In this document: positions 54,897 through 62,937 of the stretch, piece by piece
Position numbering within the stretch: position 1 is the stretch's first letter
How the letters are laid out: each line of letters opens with the position of its first letter
Source: an uncultured Roseobacter sp.
GTDB taxonomy: Bacteria; Pseudomonadota; Alphaproteobacteria; Rhodobacterales; Rhodobacteraceae
Length of the DNA stretch: 64,000 bases
Direction: 5' to 3'
Assembly (NCBI RefSeq): GCF_947491795.1
Contig: NZ_CANLKW010000001.1
Coordinates: 1,302,001 to 1,366,000, forward strand
The notes under the pieces: model-generated
What the model was told of the DNA's origin: nothing
Seen by the model: the letters and a program-made list of their open reading frames with translations, nothing else
Database searches by the model: none
Position numbers and translations under genes: made by a program

Positions 54897-56384
54897 TTAC
54901 CACCATTTCGCAGGCTTTGCCACAAAGCCGGCAGACTGTTCCAGGCGCCATGCAGCCGACAAAAGATCTGCCTCTGCCCAGGGCTGGCCGATCAGCTGCA
55001 GACCCAGCGGCAGACCCTGGTGATCAAGACCTGTGGGAACCGCAATACCCGGCAGACCCGCGAGGTTTACCGTCACGGTAAAGACATCGTTGAGGTACAT
55101 GGCCACCGGATCCGCATCCGTCATTTCGCCCAGACCAAAAGCGGAAGAGGGTGTTGCCGGGGTCAGAATCGCATCGATCCCTGCAGCAAAGGCCTGCTCG
55201 AAATCCTGCTTGATCAGCGTGCGGACTTTGCGCGCACGGTTATAGTATGCGTCGTAAAACCCGGCAGAAAGCACGTATGTGCCGATCATGACCCGGCGCT
55301 GGACCTCTGCTCCAAAGCCTTCAGCGCGGGTTTTTTCATACATCTCGGTTATGCCGTCGCCCTGATCCAGGGTCGCCCGGTGTCCGTAACGCACGCCATC
55401 ATAGCGTGCCAGGTTCGATGATGCCTCGGCCGGTGCAATTACGTAATATGCGGGCAGCGCGTATTTTGTGTGCGGCAGCGAGATATCGACGATCTGAGCG
55501 CCCGCGTCTTTCATCATCGCGATGCCCTCCTGCCAGAGCGCCTCGATCTCTGCAGGCATACCGTCCATCCGGTACTCTTTCGGGATGCCGATCTTTTTAC
55601 TGCGCACATCGCCTGTCAGCGCGGCCTCGAAATCGGGCACGGCAAGGTCAGCGGATGTGCTGTCTTTGGGGTCATGGCCGCACATGGCTTCGAGCATGAT
55701 CGCCGCATCGCGCACGGATTTGGTCATGGGTCCGGCCTGATCGAGCGAAGAGGCAAAAGCCACAATGCCCCAGCGCGAGCAGCGCCCGTAGGTGGGCTTG
55801 ATGCCGACTGTCCCGGTAAAGGCCGCAGGCTGGCGGATTGAGCCGCCCGTATCGGTACCGGTTGCCGCCAGACACAGGTCTGCCGCGACAGCCGCCGCAG
55901 AGCCGCCCGAAGAGCCGCCAGGTGTCAGGGGCGTATCCTCATTTCCACGGCGCCAGGGATTGACCGCATTGCCATAGACCGAGGTCTCGTTAGACGAGCC
56001 CATCGCAAACTCGTCCATGTTGAGCTTGCCCAGCATCACGGCCCCTGCATCTGCGAGGTTCTGGCTGACGGTGCTTTCATACTCGGGCAGGAAACCCTGC
56101 AGAATGCGCGATCCGGCCTGGCTTGCCACGCCTTTGGTGCAGAAGAGATCCTTGATGCCAATGGGCAGGCCACACATGGACGGTGCATCGCCTTTCGCAA
56201 TCCGCGCATCCGCTGCGGCTGCACGTTCCATCGCCAGTTCGGGCGTGTTGTGCACAAAGGCATTGAGCACGGCAGCATCCTCGATGGCGCTCAGGCAGGC
56301 GCTGGTCAGCTCTTTTGATGTGGTTTCGCCGGCGCGCAGCGCGTCACGTGCCCCGGCCAGTCCCAGTTTGTTGAGCTCGGTCAT
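54897..56384 (-). CDS. gatA: Aspartyl/glutamyl-tRNA amidotransferase subunit A
   Basis: Releases ammonia from glutamine for conversion of misacylated Glu-tRNA-Gln or Asp-tRNA-Asn. The 495-residue amidase has the catalytic lysine region [29 protein letters not shown], and the amidase signature [32 protein letters not shown] that contains the Ser-cisSer pair. The gene follows gatC with the overlap TAATG. The gatB subunit is not in the window. Confidence 0.96.
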   Translation of the reverse strand: MTELNKLGLAGARDALRAGETTSKELTSACLSAIEDAAVLNAFVHNTPELAMERAAAADARIAKGDAPSMCGLPIGIKDLFCTKGVASQAGSRILQGFLPEYESTVSQNLADAGAVMLGKLNMDEFAMGSSNETSVYGNAVNPWRRGNEDTPLTPGGSSGGSAAAVAADLCLAATGTDTGGSIRQPAAFTGTVGIKPTYGRCSRWGIVAFASSLDQAGPMTKSVRDAAIMLEAMCGHDPKDSTSADLAVPDFEAALTGDVRSKKIGIPKEYRMDGMPAEIEALWQEGIAMMKDAGAQIVDISLPHTKYALPAYYVIAPAEASSNLARYDGVRYGHRATLDQGDGITEMYEKTRAEGFGAEVQRRVMIGTYVLSAGFYDAYYNRARKVRTLIKQDFEQAFAAGIDAILTPATPSSAFGLGEMTDADPVAMYLNDVFTVTVNLAGLPGIAVPTGLDHQGLPLGLQLIGQPWAEADLLSAAWRLEQSAGFVAKPAKWW

Positions 56385-56671
56385 TATTCCACCACCTTCG
56401 GCACCGCAAAGAAGCCTTCCCGCGCATCCGGGGCATTGGACAGCACACGCTCCTGCTGGGAGCCATCGCTTACCACATCCACGCGCCGTTTAAGCTGCTG
56501 CGGCGTGACGGATGTCATGGGTTCAACACCCTCTACATCCACCTCGCCCAGCTGTTCGATAAAACCCAGGATCGTATTGAACTCACCCGCCAGCGCCGGA
56601 AGCGCCTCAGGCTCCACCCGGATCCGGGCCAGTTTCGCGACACGCGCAGCGGTGCTCTCATCAATCGACAT
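56384..56671 (-). CDS. gatC: Aspartyl/glutamyl-tRNA amidotransferase subunit C
   Basis: A 95-residue accessory subunit that stabilises GatA. The standard opening [22 protein letters not shown] and the [15 protein letters not shown] region are present, and the C-terminal [27 protein letters not shown] is a close match to the family tail. AGGAAGA precedes the ATG. It directly overlaps gatA by one base. Confidence 0.96.
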   Translation of the reverse strand: MSIDESTAARVAKLARIRVEPEALPALAGEFNTILGFIEQLGEVDVEGVEPMTSVTPQQLKRRVDVVSDGSQQERVLSNAPDAREGFFAVPKVVE

Positions 56672-56700
56672 TACGTCTTCCTTTTTGGTCCTGCCGCCGT

Positions 56701-57357
56701 TTAGCGCGCGTGTCCCGCCTTGCCAAGCCTGTGCGCGTGGTAAACCGCGATCATCCAGCCCAGCATCAGCCCGTTGAGCAGGTGCCAGAGGAAATGCGTC
56801 CCGCGCGGCACAGCACTGCAGAGCGGCATGTCCAGGGTGCGACAGACCAGCGACACGATCAGGATGCCCGCACCGATGGCCATACCGCGCGCCAGTTCCG
56901 GCGCCCGTCTCCGGAGAAGGACAGCGTAAATCAGAATAAGCAAAGGCACAGGCGCGTATCCGGCGGATGATCCCAGCCCGGGCACCTGATCAAAGATCGG
57001 CACGGTCAGACCGGCATAGGGGATAAACAGAGCCGTCAGCCCCACCGCCCGCCATCCGCGCAGCCCCCAGCCGTGACGGTTGATGGCATAGAGGTACAAC
57101 AAGATAAAAATGCCGATGGGCACCACATCTGCGAGCGCCGACCAGACCTGTGCATGCGTATGAAAGAGATAGCTTCCCACACCGATGCAGAACACAACCG
57201 CGCACATCATCCGCGCCAGACCATCCCCCGCTGTCCGCCGCCACATAATCACAGCTGCCAGGACAAACGCCAGATTGGTCACCGCGTTGAGCGGTTCGGC
57301 CCAGTAACCAGGGTCAAGACGCTCGCAATAGGCATCGATCTGTCGTGTCAGCTCCAA
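56701..57357 (-). CDS. Alkaline-ceramidase-like membrane protein
   Basis: A 218-residue, about seven-helix membrane protein of the ceramidase (PF05875) type. The N-terminal IDAYCERLDPGYWAEPLNAVTNLAF is a typical opening. Zinc-ligand and catalytic motifs appear as VGSYLFHTHAQVWSALADVVPI (His/Ser/Asp) and GTHFLWHLLNG near the C-terminus, where HxxxH is expected. Eukaryotic members hydrolyse ceramide. Bacterial ones are often of unknown substrate, but some roseobacters make sphingolipid-like lipids (general knowledge). It lies upstream of gatC on the same strand. Confidence 0.84.
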   Translation of the reverse strand: MELTRQIDAYCERLDPGYWAEPLNAVTNLAFVLAAVIMWRRTAGDGLARMMCAVVFCIGVGSYLFHTHAQVWSALADVVPIGIFILLYLYAINRHGWGLRGWRAVGLTALFIPYAGLTVPIFDQVPGLGSSAGYAPVPLLILIYAVLLRRRAPELARGMAIGAGILIVSLVCRTLDMPLCSAVPRGTHFLWHLLNGLMLGWMIAVYHAHRLGKAGHAR

Positions 57358-57453
57358 ATTTAATCCTTTTGCGTACGAAATTATCCGCCAGGAGACTTTT
57401 CTGCGCGGATTTCCCGGTTACTGTGCCACCTAAAGCAACGGTGGAGAGGTTCA

Positions 57454-58143
57454 ATGAATATCATCTGGATGGGACATGGAAGTTTTCGCATTGAAATCGG
57501 CGACCAGATTTTGCTGGTCGATCCATGGCTGACGGGCAACCCGATGCTGTCCGAAGACCAGCATGCGGCAGCGACTGCCGGGGCCACGCACATCCTGATC
57601 ACACATGGCCATTTCGACCACACGGCAGACCTTGTTGCACTGTCAAAAGAGCTGTCCGCACCGGCCGTCGGCATCTACGACATGATGGGTCACTTTGAGG
57701 AGACCGAAGGCCTCAGCACCATCGGCTTTAACATGAGCGGAACCGTTATGCTGGGAGATGTTGCCGTCAGCATGGTGCCCGCGATGCACTCGACCTCTCT
57801 GCCGGGGGCCAGCGGCGCACCGGTGGGCCGTGAATGCGGCTTTATCATCCAGGGCGAGGGGCGCACGGTTTATCTGTCGGGCGACACCGGCATAATGGCG
57901 GATATGGCCTGGATCGCGGAATACTATCAGCCGGACATCGGCATTCTCAGTGCGGGCGGCCATTTTACTATGGATATGAAGGGGGCTGCCTGGGCAGCAA
58001 AGAAGTACTTTGATTTCAAGACCGTGATCCCGTGCCACTACCGCACATTTGATTTTCTTGAACAGTCCGCCGCTGATCTGAAAGACGGGCTGCCCGGTGT
58101 GGATGTGATTGAGCCTGAGGTTCTGCAACCGATCAGCCTCTGA
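57454..58143 (+). CDS. UPF0173 metal-dependent hydrolase
   Basis: A 229-residue metallo-beta-lactamase-fold protein. The first strand WMGHGSFRIEIGDQILLVDPWL and the metal motif LITHGHFDHTADLV (HxHxDH) are clear; VYLSGDTGIMADM holds the bridging aspartate, and ILSAGGHFTMDM and VIPCHYRTFDF the later ligands. The family includes proteins named YtkL/UPF0173, with an uncharacterised substrate. A GGAGAGG lies before the ATG. It is divergent from the ceramidase-like gene. Confidence 0.92.
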   Translation: MNIIWMGHGSFRIEIGDQILLVDPWLTGNPMLSEDQHAAATAGATHILITHGHFDHTADLVALSKELSAPAVGIYDMMGHFEETEGLSTIGFNMSGTVMLGDVAVSMVPAMHSTSLPGASGAPVGRECGFIIQGEGRTVYLSGDTGIMADMAWIAEYYQPDIGILSAGGHFTMDMKGAAWAAKKYFDFKTVIPCHYRTFDFLEQSAADLKDGLPGVDVIEPEVLQPISL

Positions 58144-58161
58144 CAGGCTGCGGACAGTTTC

Positions 58162-58611
58162 TCAGCGACGGTACCGGAAAAACGCGCGCAGCATCACTTC
58201 CGCCTCTTCGGCGGCAATGCCGTCAAAGACTTCGGGCGCGTGGTGGCACTGCGGATGCGCAAACACCCGCGCCCCATGCGCGACGCCCCCTGATTTCGGA
58301 TCATCCGCCCCATAGTAAAGCCGCCCGATCCGCGCTGCCGATATGGCCGCCGCACACATCGGACAGGGTTCCAGCGTCACATAAAGGTCATGACCGGTCA
58401 GCCGTTCGCTCCCCAGGGCGGCACAGGCCGCCCGGATCGCCAGCACCTCGGCGTGCGCCGTGGGGTCATTCAGCTCCCGCGTCCGGTTTCCGGCGGCCGC
58501 AACGACGCGGCCAGCGGGATCGACAACCACTGCACCCACCGGCACCTCATCGCGTTTTGCGGCGGCGCGGGCCTCTGAAAGGGCCTGTTCCATATGCGAT
58601 GTGAAACTCAT
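58162..58611 (-). CDS. tadA: tRNA-specific adenosine deaminase
   Basis: Converts A34 to inosine in tRNA-Arg. The 149-residue protein has the deaminase zinc motifs: HAE at 53-55 with the catalytic glutamate and PCPMC at 82-86. The N-terminal MEQALSEARAAAKRDEVPVGAVVV is the usual opening. The start was set at MSFTSH because the 26 upstream codons read into the divergent gene and lack the family's form. It is divergent from the pseudouridine synthase gene. Confidence 0.94.
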   Translation of the reverse strand: MSFTSHMEQALSEARAAAKRDEVPVGAVVVDPAGRVVAAAGNRTRELNDPTAHAEVLAIRAACAALGSERLTGHDLYVTLEPCPMCAAAISAARIGRLYYGADDPKSGGVAHGARVFAHPQCHHAPEVFDGIAAEEAEVMLRAFFRYRR

Positions 58612-58673
58612 ACCCGGTGATGCCCTCAAAGCCCTCCCTTTCGCAAGTCCTCCAAACAGGCTATGCCGCCGCC

Positions 58674-59543
58674 ATGAGCACCGACACACCTCCTCCCGGC
58701 GACCGGATCGCCAAAGTTCTCAGCCGCGCAGGCATTGCCAGCCGTCGCGAGGCAGAGCGGATGATAGAAGCCGGCCGGGTCAGTGTGAACGGCGAAAAGA
58801 TCACCTCGCCCGCCCTGAACGTCACCGCTGCCGACAAGATCACGGTGGACGGCAAAGAAGTGGGCGAGCCCGACCCGCCGCGCATCTGGCTTTATCACAA
58901 GCCCACCGGGCTGGTCAGCACGGACAATGACGAAAAAGGGCGTGAGACAATCTATGACCATCTGCCCGACGATATGCCCCGCGTGATGAGCATCGGACGG
59001 CTCGACCTGAACTCCGAGGGGCTCTTGCTGCTCACCAACGACGGGGGCGTAAAACGCCGTCTCGAACTGCCATCGACCGGCTGGCTGCGGCGCTACCGCG
59101 TGCGCGTCAACGGCCGCCCCACGGATGATACGCTCGAACCCCTGCGCCGGGGCATCACCGCTGACGGCGAGCATTTTCAGCCGATGACCGTAACGCTGGA
59201 CCGCCAGCAGGGTGCCAATGCCTGGCTGACCGTCGGCCTGCGCGAAGGCCGCAACCGCGAAATCCGCCGCGCGCTGGCCGAGGTGGGCCTGTCTGTGAAC
59301 CGCCTCATCCGGATCAGCTATGGCCCCTTTCAACTGGGCGAGCTGAAACAGGGGATGGTGGAGGAGCTGCGCCGCAAGGTCGTGCGCGACCAGCTCGGGC
59401 TGGAAGCGGAAGACGACAGCGGACGCGCCAGGCGGGCCTCTGCGGGCAAAAAAGGACCGGGACAGAAACGCAGCAGCAAGCCCGCTGTTTCGCGCAGCCC
59501 GTCGCGCAGAACACGTCCCGGGCAACCCGGTCGCAGATCCTGA
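58674..59543 (+). CDS. RluB/RsuA-family 23S rRNA pseudouridine synthase
   Basis: A 289-residue protein. An S4 RNA-binding domain spans ~10-65 (RIAKVLSRAGIASRREAERMI). The catalytic aspartate is in SIGRLDLNSEGLLLLTNDG, and REGRNREIRRALAEVG is a family hallmark. A ~45-residue basic tail (KKGPGQKRSSKPAVSRSPSRR) extends past the enzyme and may bind RNA non-specifically. Most similar in layout to RluB; RluE or RluF cannot be excluded. Start at MSTDTPP. Confidence 0.9.
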   Translation: MSTDTPPPGDRIAKVLSRAGIASRREAERMIEAGRVSVNGEKITSPALNVTAADKITVDGKEVGEPDPPRIWLYHKPTGLVSTDNDEKGRETIYDHLPDDMPRVMSIGRLDLNSEGLLLLTNDGGVKRRLELPSTGWLRRYRVRVNGRPTDDTLEPLRRGITADGEHFQPMTVTLDRQQGANAWLTVGLREGRNREIRRALAEVGLSVNRLIRISYGPFQLGELKQGMVEELRRKVVRDQLGLEAEDDSGRARRASAGKKGPGQKRSSKPAVSRSPSRRTRPGQPGRRS

Positions 59544-59742
59544 TCCGTGCGTACAACTGCGCGCGCTGGTGAAAAGACAGCGGCGTTTCCCCCTCGCATC
59601 CAACGCCCCGTGTCATCACATTGACGCAGGTGCCTGTCATACATGGCAAAAAACGGTATAAAGGCGCAAAGCCGGATTGATAACTGGCGCGGTTGTAAAT
59701 GTCCGCATATATTCGCAGAGTGTTCAGGTACGAGGGAGAGGC

Positions 59743-59832
59743 ATGGCGCCCACGACATTTCAGAAAATCGCCTTTGTGGCCCTGCTTGCGGTCATGCTGG
59801 GTGTAACTGCCGGCCTTCTGGACGGGCTCTGA
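59743..59832 (+). CDS. 29-residue membrane peptide upstream of the XpaC-like gene
   Basis: A short open frame reads MAPTTFQKIAFVALLAVMLG followed by VTAGLLDGL, one hydrophobic helix with few charges. GAGGGAGAGG directly before the ATG is a strong ribosome site, and the stop lies four bases before the XpaC-like start. This close spacing suggests translational coupling. It may be a small membrane protein of the cluster or a leader peptide. Confidence 0.5.
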   Translation: MAPTTFQKIAFVALLAVMLGVTAGLLDGL

Positions 59833-59836
59833 ACCT

Positions 59837-60724
59837 ATGGCCCAGCGATACGGTGGAAAATACAGCCCCGGCGGCAAAACCGAAACGAAACCGGCGCGGC
59901 CCGGCGCTTATGCAGGCGCCCGGGTAGATCCGGCCGGTGCCCGCGCAAATCTGATGTTTCTACCGGCTGTCGTGCTGCTCTTTGCGGCGGTTTTGATTGG
60001 CGGTGCGATCCCGATAGCAACAGGCGCTGCCGGTGCGGGCATCCTCAGTCTCGGGGCCTGGTTGCTGCGCGGCGGTCTGCAGGCAGAGGCCGCATGGCAG
60101 GCCCGCAAAGTCGCGCGCCGCCCTGCCGTGCCGCGAAAAATCCTCGCTGCCCTGCTGGCGGGGGCCGGTACAGGTCTCGGTGCGCTCACCCACGGCGGGG
60201 GCATTCTGGCGGCTGTGATTTTCGGCGCTGTGGTCTGCGGTCTGCACATCGCCGCTTTTGGCGTCGATCCGCTCAGCGACAAGGGTATGGAAGGCATCGA
60301 CACCTTCCAGCAGGACCGGGTTGCGCGCGTGGTCGATGAGGCCGAAGCCCATCTGAGCGCCATGACCGATGCCCTGAAACGCGCGTCCGACCGCGAGGTG
60401 ACCGCGCGCATGGAACAGTTCCAGGCCGCTGCCCGCCGCCTTATTGGCACGGTCGAGGATGATCCCCGGGATCTCACAGCGGCACGGAAATATCTGGGCG
60501 TTTATCTGATGGGGGCCCGCGATGCCTCGGTCAAATTTGCCGATATCTATGCCCGGTCCCGCGATGCCGGTGCGAAAAGTGACTATCTGGACCTGCTGGA
60601 TGACATGGAAGAGAATTTTGCAGCACGCACCGAAACGCTGCTGCTGGATGACCAGAGCGACCTCACGGTCGAGATTGAGGTCCTGCGGGACCGCCTGAAA
60701 CGCGAAGGGGTGCGCACAGAATGA
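59837..60724 (+). CDS. XpaC-like (5-bromo-4-chloroindolyl phosphate hydrolysis family) protein
   Basis: A 295-residue protein. A short basic N-terminus is followed by two or three hydrophobic segments (about 33-75 and 105-135). A long soluble C-terminal helical part of ~150 residues (RVVDEAEAHLSAMTDALKRA, then ARKYLGVYLMGARDASVKFADIYA) matches XpaC/YceG-like proteins. These accompany TelA in many bacteria; the original hydrolysis name is historical. Start at ATG 59837. It begins the cluster with TelA, DUF2927 and SPFH genes. Confidence 0.82.
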   Translation: MAQRYGGKYSPGGKTETKPARPGAYAGARVDPAGARANLMFLPAVVLLFAAVLIGGAIPIATGAAGAGILSLGAWLLRGGLQAEAAWQARKVARRPAVPRKILAALLAGAGTGLGALTHGGGILAAVIFGAVVCGLHIAAFGVDPLSDKGMEGIDTFQQDRVARVVDEAEAHLSAMTDALKRASDREVTARMEQFQAAARRLIGTVEDDPRDLTAARKYLGVYLMGARDASVKFADIYARSRDAGAKSDYLDLLDDMEENFAARTETLLLDDQSDLTVEIEVLRDRLKREGVRTE

Positions 60725-60751
60725 CGCAGCCCGCAAAGGAGAGGACCCGGA

Positions 60752-61948
60752 ATGTCTGAGACGATACGCGAAAAAGCACAGGCCGCGCTGGCCGAGGTGG
60801 AACAGGTAACGGCGGTTGTGCTGCCCGAACCGGCAGAGGCCACCGCAATTGTCCCCCTGGCCGAGGCCGATGCGCCCGCCAGTGCCGAGATCACCCGGCG
60901 CATGGCCGAGATCGACATGGAAGACACAAACTCCATCGTCTCCTTTGGCAGCCGCGCGCAGGTCGAACTGCAGGAAATCAGCCAGGCAATGCTGGGCGGC
61001 GTGCGCAACAAGGACGTCGGCCCCGCCGGTGACAGCCTGCGCAACATCGTCTCGACCATCCGCGGTTTTTCCGTCTCGGAGCTGGACGTGCGCCGCAAGC
61101 GCAGTTTCTGGGAGAAACTGCTGGGCAAGGCCGCGCCCTTTGCGCAGTTCACCGCGAAATTTGAACAGGTCCAGGACCAGATCGACCGCATCACCGACGA
61201 CCTGCTCAAACACGAGCACACATTGCTCAAAGATATCAAATCGCTCGATATCCTCTATGACAAAACGCTGCAGTTCTATGACGAGCTGGCGCTGTACATT
61301 GCTGCGGGCGAGGAAAAGCTGCGCGATCTGGATGAGAATACGATCCCGGCCAAAGCCGCAGAAGTAGATGCAGCACCCGAAGGTGATCAGGTTATGGTCG
61401 CACAGGAGTTGCGTGATCTGCGCGCCGCCCGCGACGATCTGGAACGCCGTGTGCATGATCTGAAACTGACCCGCCAGGTGACCATGCAGTCGCTGCCTTC
61501 GATCCGGCTGGTTCAGGAAAACGACAAATCACTGGTGACCAAGATCAACTCTACCCTCGTGAACACAGTGCCGCTGTGGGAAACGCAGCTGGCTCAGGCC
61601 GTGACCATCCAGCGCTCTGCCGAGGCCGCCGCTGCCGTGCGGGACGCCAATGACCTGACCAACGAGTTGCTGACCGCCAACGCCAAAAACCTGCGCGAAA
61701 GCAACAAAATCATCCGCGAGGAAATGGAACGCGGTGTTTTTGACATCGAAGCGGTCAAACAGGCCAATGCCGATCTGATCGGCACCATCGAAGAAAGCCT
61801 GCAGATCGCAGACGAAGGAAAAGCGCGCCGCGCTGCCGCCGAAACCGAGCTGCAGGAAATGGAAACCCGCCTGCGCGACACACTGGCCTCGGCCAAAGCG
61901 CGCGGCGATGGCACCGGCGACACCGCTGGCACTGCCGTTCCGGGCTGA
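60752..61948 (+). CDS. telA: Toxic-anion-resistance protein TelA
   Basis: A 398-residue soluble, largely helical protein of the TelA/KlaA (PF05816) family. Typical parts are SFGSRAQVELQEISQAMLGG near 65, RKRSFWEKLLGKAAPFAQF, EKLRDLDENTIP, and TMQSLPSIRLVQENDKSLVTKINSTLVNTVPLWETQLAQAV, the strongest family motif. TelA homologues confer tellurite and sometimes lysozyme or antibiotic tolerance; the mechanism is unknown. A ribosome site GGAGAGG lies before the ATG. XpaC is directly upstream. Confidence 0.95.
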   Translation: MSETIREKAQAALAEVEQVTAVVLPEPAEATAIVPLAEADAPASAEITRRMAEIDMEDTNSIVSFGSRAQVELQEISQAMLGGVRNKDVGPAGDSLRNIVSTIRGFSVSELDVRRKRSFWEKLLGKAAPFAQFTAKFEQVQDQIDRITDDLLKHEHTLLKDIKSLDILYDKTLQFYDELALYIAAGEEKLRDLDENTIPAKAAEVDAAPEGDQVMVAQELRDLRAARDDLERRVHDLKLTRQVTMQSLPSIRLVQENDKSLVTKINSTLVNTVPLWETQLAQAVTIQRSAEAAAAVRDANDLTNELLTANAKNLRESNKIIREEMERGVFDIEAVKQANADLIGTIEESLQIADEGKARRAAAETELQEMETRLRDTLASAKARGDGTGDTAGTAVPG

Positions 61949-61954
61949 TCTGTC

Positions 61955-62890
61955 GTGCTGGCAGGCCTGTGGAAACCAATATCCCTGTCGCTGGCGCTCC
62001 TTGCGCTGGCGGCATGCGATATGCCACTCGCCACCAGCGCCACGCCTAAAGCCCGCCCGACGCAGGCAGCGCCCGTCGTCGCCCGGCCCACATCCCAGGA
62101 AAGCGCTGCCCTGCGCAGCTATCTCGGACAGGTCCAGACAGCCCAGCTGGGTCAGGGCCTGCTGCGGACCGATGGCGGCGGACCGGACACCCCCTTTACC
62201 GCCGACATGCTCGCGCGTAACTTTGAACAGATCGTATTTTTTAACGAATACGCCCGCGCGCTGCAGGGAAATGGCGGCGAAAGCCCCCTGCGCAAATGGA
62301 CCACGCCGATCCGCATGAAGATCATCACCGGCCCCGGCCTGCCACCCTCGCAGGCACGCGGAGACGCGGAAGCAATCCGCGCCTATGCACGGCGTCTGTC
62401 CGGGATCACCGGCCACCCGATCGGCTTTTTCGGGCGCCCCAATTTTGTTGTCGTGGTCGCGTCAGAAGATGACCGCGACATGGCACTGAACGAGGCCGCG
62501 GCACAGATCCCCGGCATCTCGGCCCAGAGCCTGGATGCCCTGCGCAATCTCAACCGCGATACTTATTGCGCCGTTGCGGCCTATGCCGCCGGATCAGACC
62601 CCAATACCTACACAGCCGCTGTTGCCCTGATCCGCGCCGAAAACCCCGGGCTGCTGCGTCAGAGCTGTATCCACGAAGAACTGGCTCAGGGTCTTGGGCT
62701 GGCCAACGACAGCCGGGATGCGCGGCCTTCGATCTTTAATGATGATGACGAATTTGCCCTGCTGACCGGGCACGATGAGCTGCTGTTGAAAATGCTCTAC
62801 GATGATCGGCTCACACCCGGCATGACGGCCGAAATGGCCGCACCGGTGACCCGCATCATCGCCCGTGAACTGATAACCGGGCCGCTGTAA
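61955..62890 (+). CDS. DUF2927-type lipoprotein
   Basis: A 311-residue protein. The start is GTG 61955, seven bases past the telA stop. The lipoprotein signal MLAGLWKPISLSLALLALAAC ends in a lipobox. The C-terminal ~200 residues match DUF2927 (GFFGRPNFVVVVASEDDRDMAL, then SCIHEELAQGLGLANDS). The IHEE(L/M)xQxLGL segment resembles a relaxed zinc-metalloprotease HExxH, but the canonical spacing is not kept. It follows telA closely and probably belongs to the same operon. Confidence 0.85.
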   Translation: MLAGLWKPISLSLALLALAACDMPLATSATPKARPTQAAPVVARPTSQESAALRSYLGQVQTAQLGQGLLRTDGGGPDTPFTADMLARNFEQIVFFNEYARALQGNGGESPLRKWTTPIRMKIITGPGLPPSQARGDAEAIRAYARRLSGITGHPIGFFGRPNFVVVVASEDDRDMALNEAAAQIPGISAQSLDALRNLNRDTYCAVAAYAAGSDPNTYTAAVALIRAENPGLLRQSCIHEELAQGLGLANDSRDARPSIFNDDDEFALLTGHDELLLKMLYDDRLTPGMTAEMAAPVTRIIARELITGPL

Positions 62891-62937
62891 TGCCCTTCAT
62901 GCATTGCATGAAAAGAAACCAACAAGGGACTGTTTAA

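Noticed and set aside
59960..61456. Minus-strand 498-residue frame opposite XpaC and telA
   Set aside because: Antisense to two well-supported genes and without any family match.
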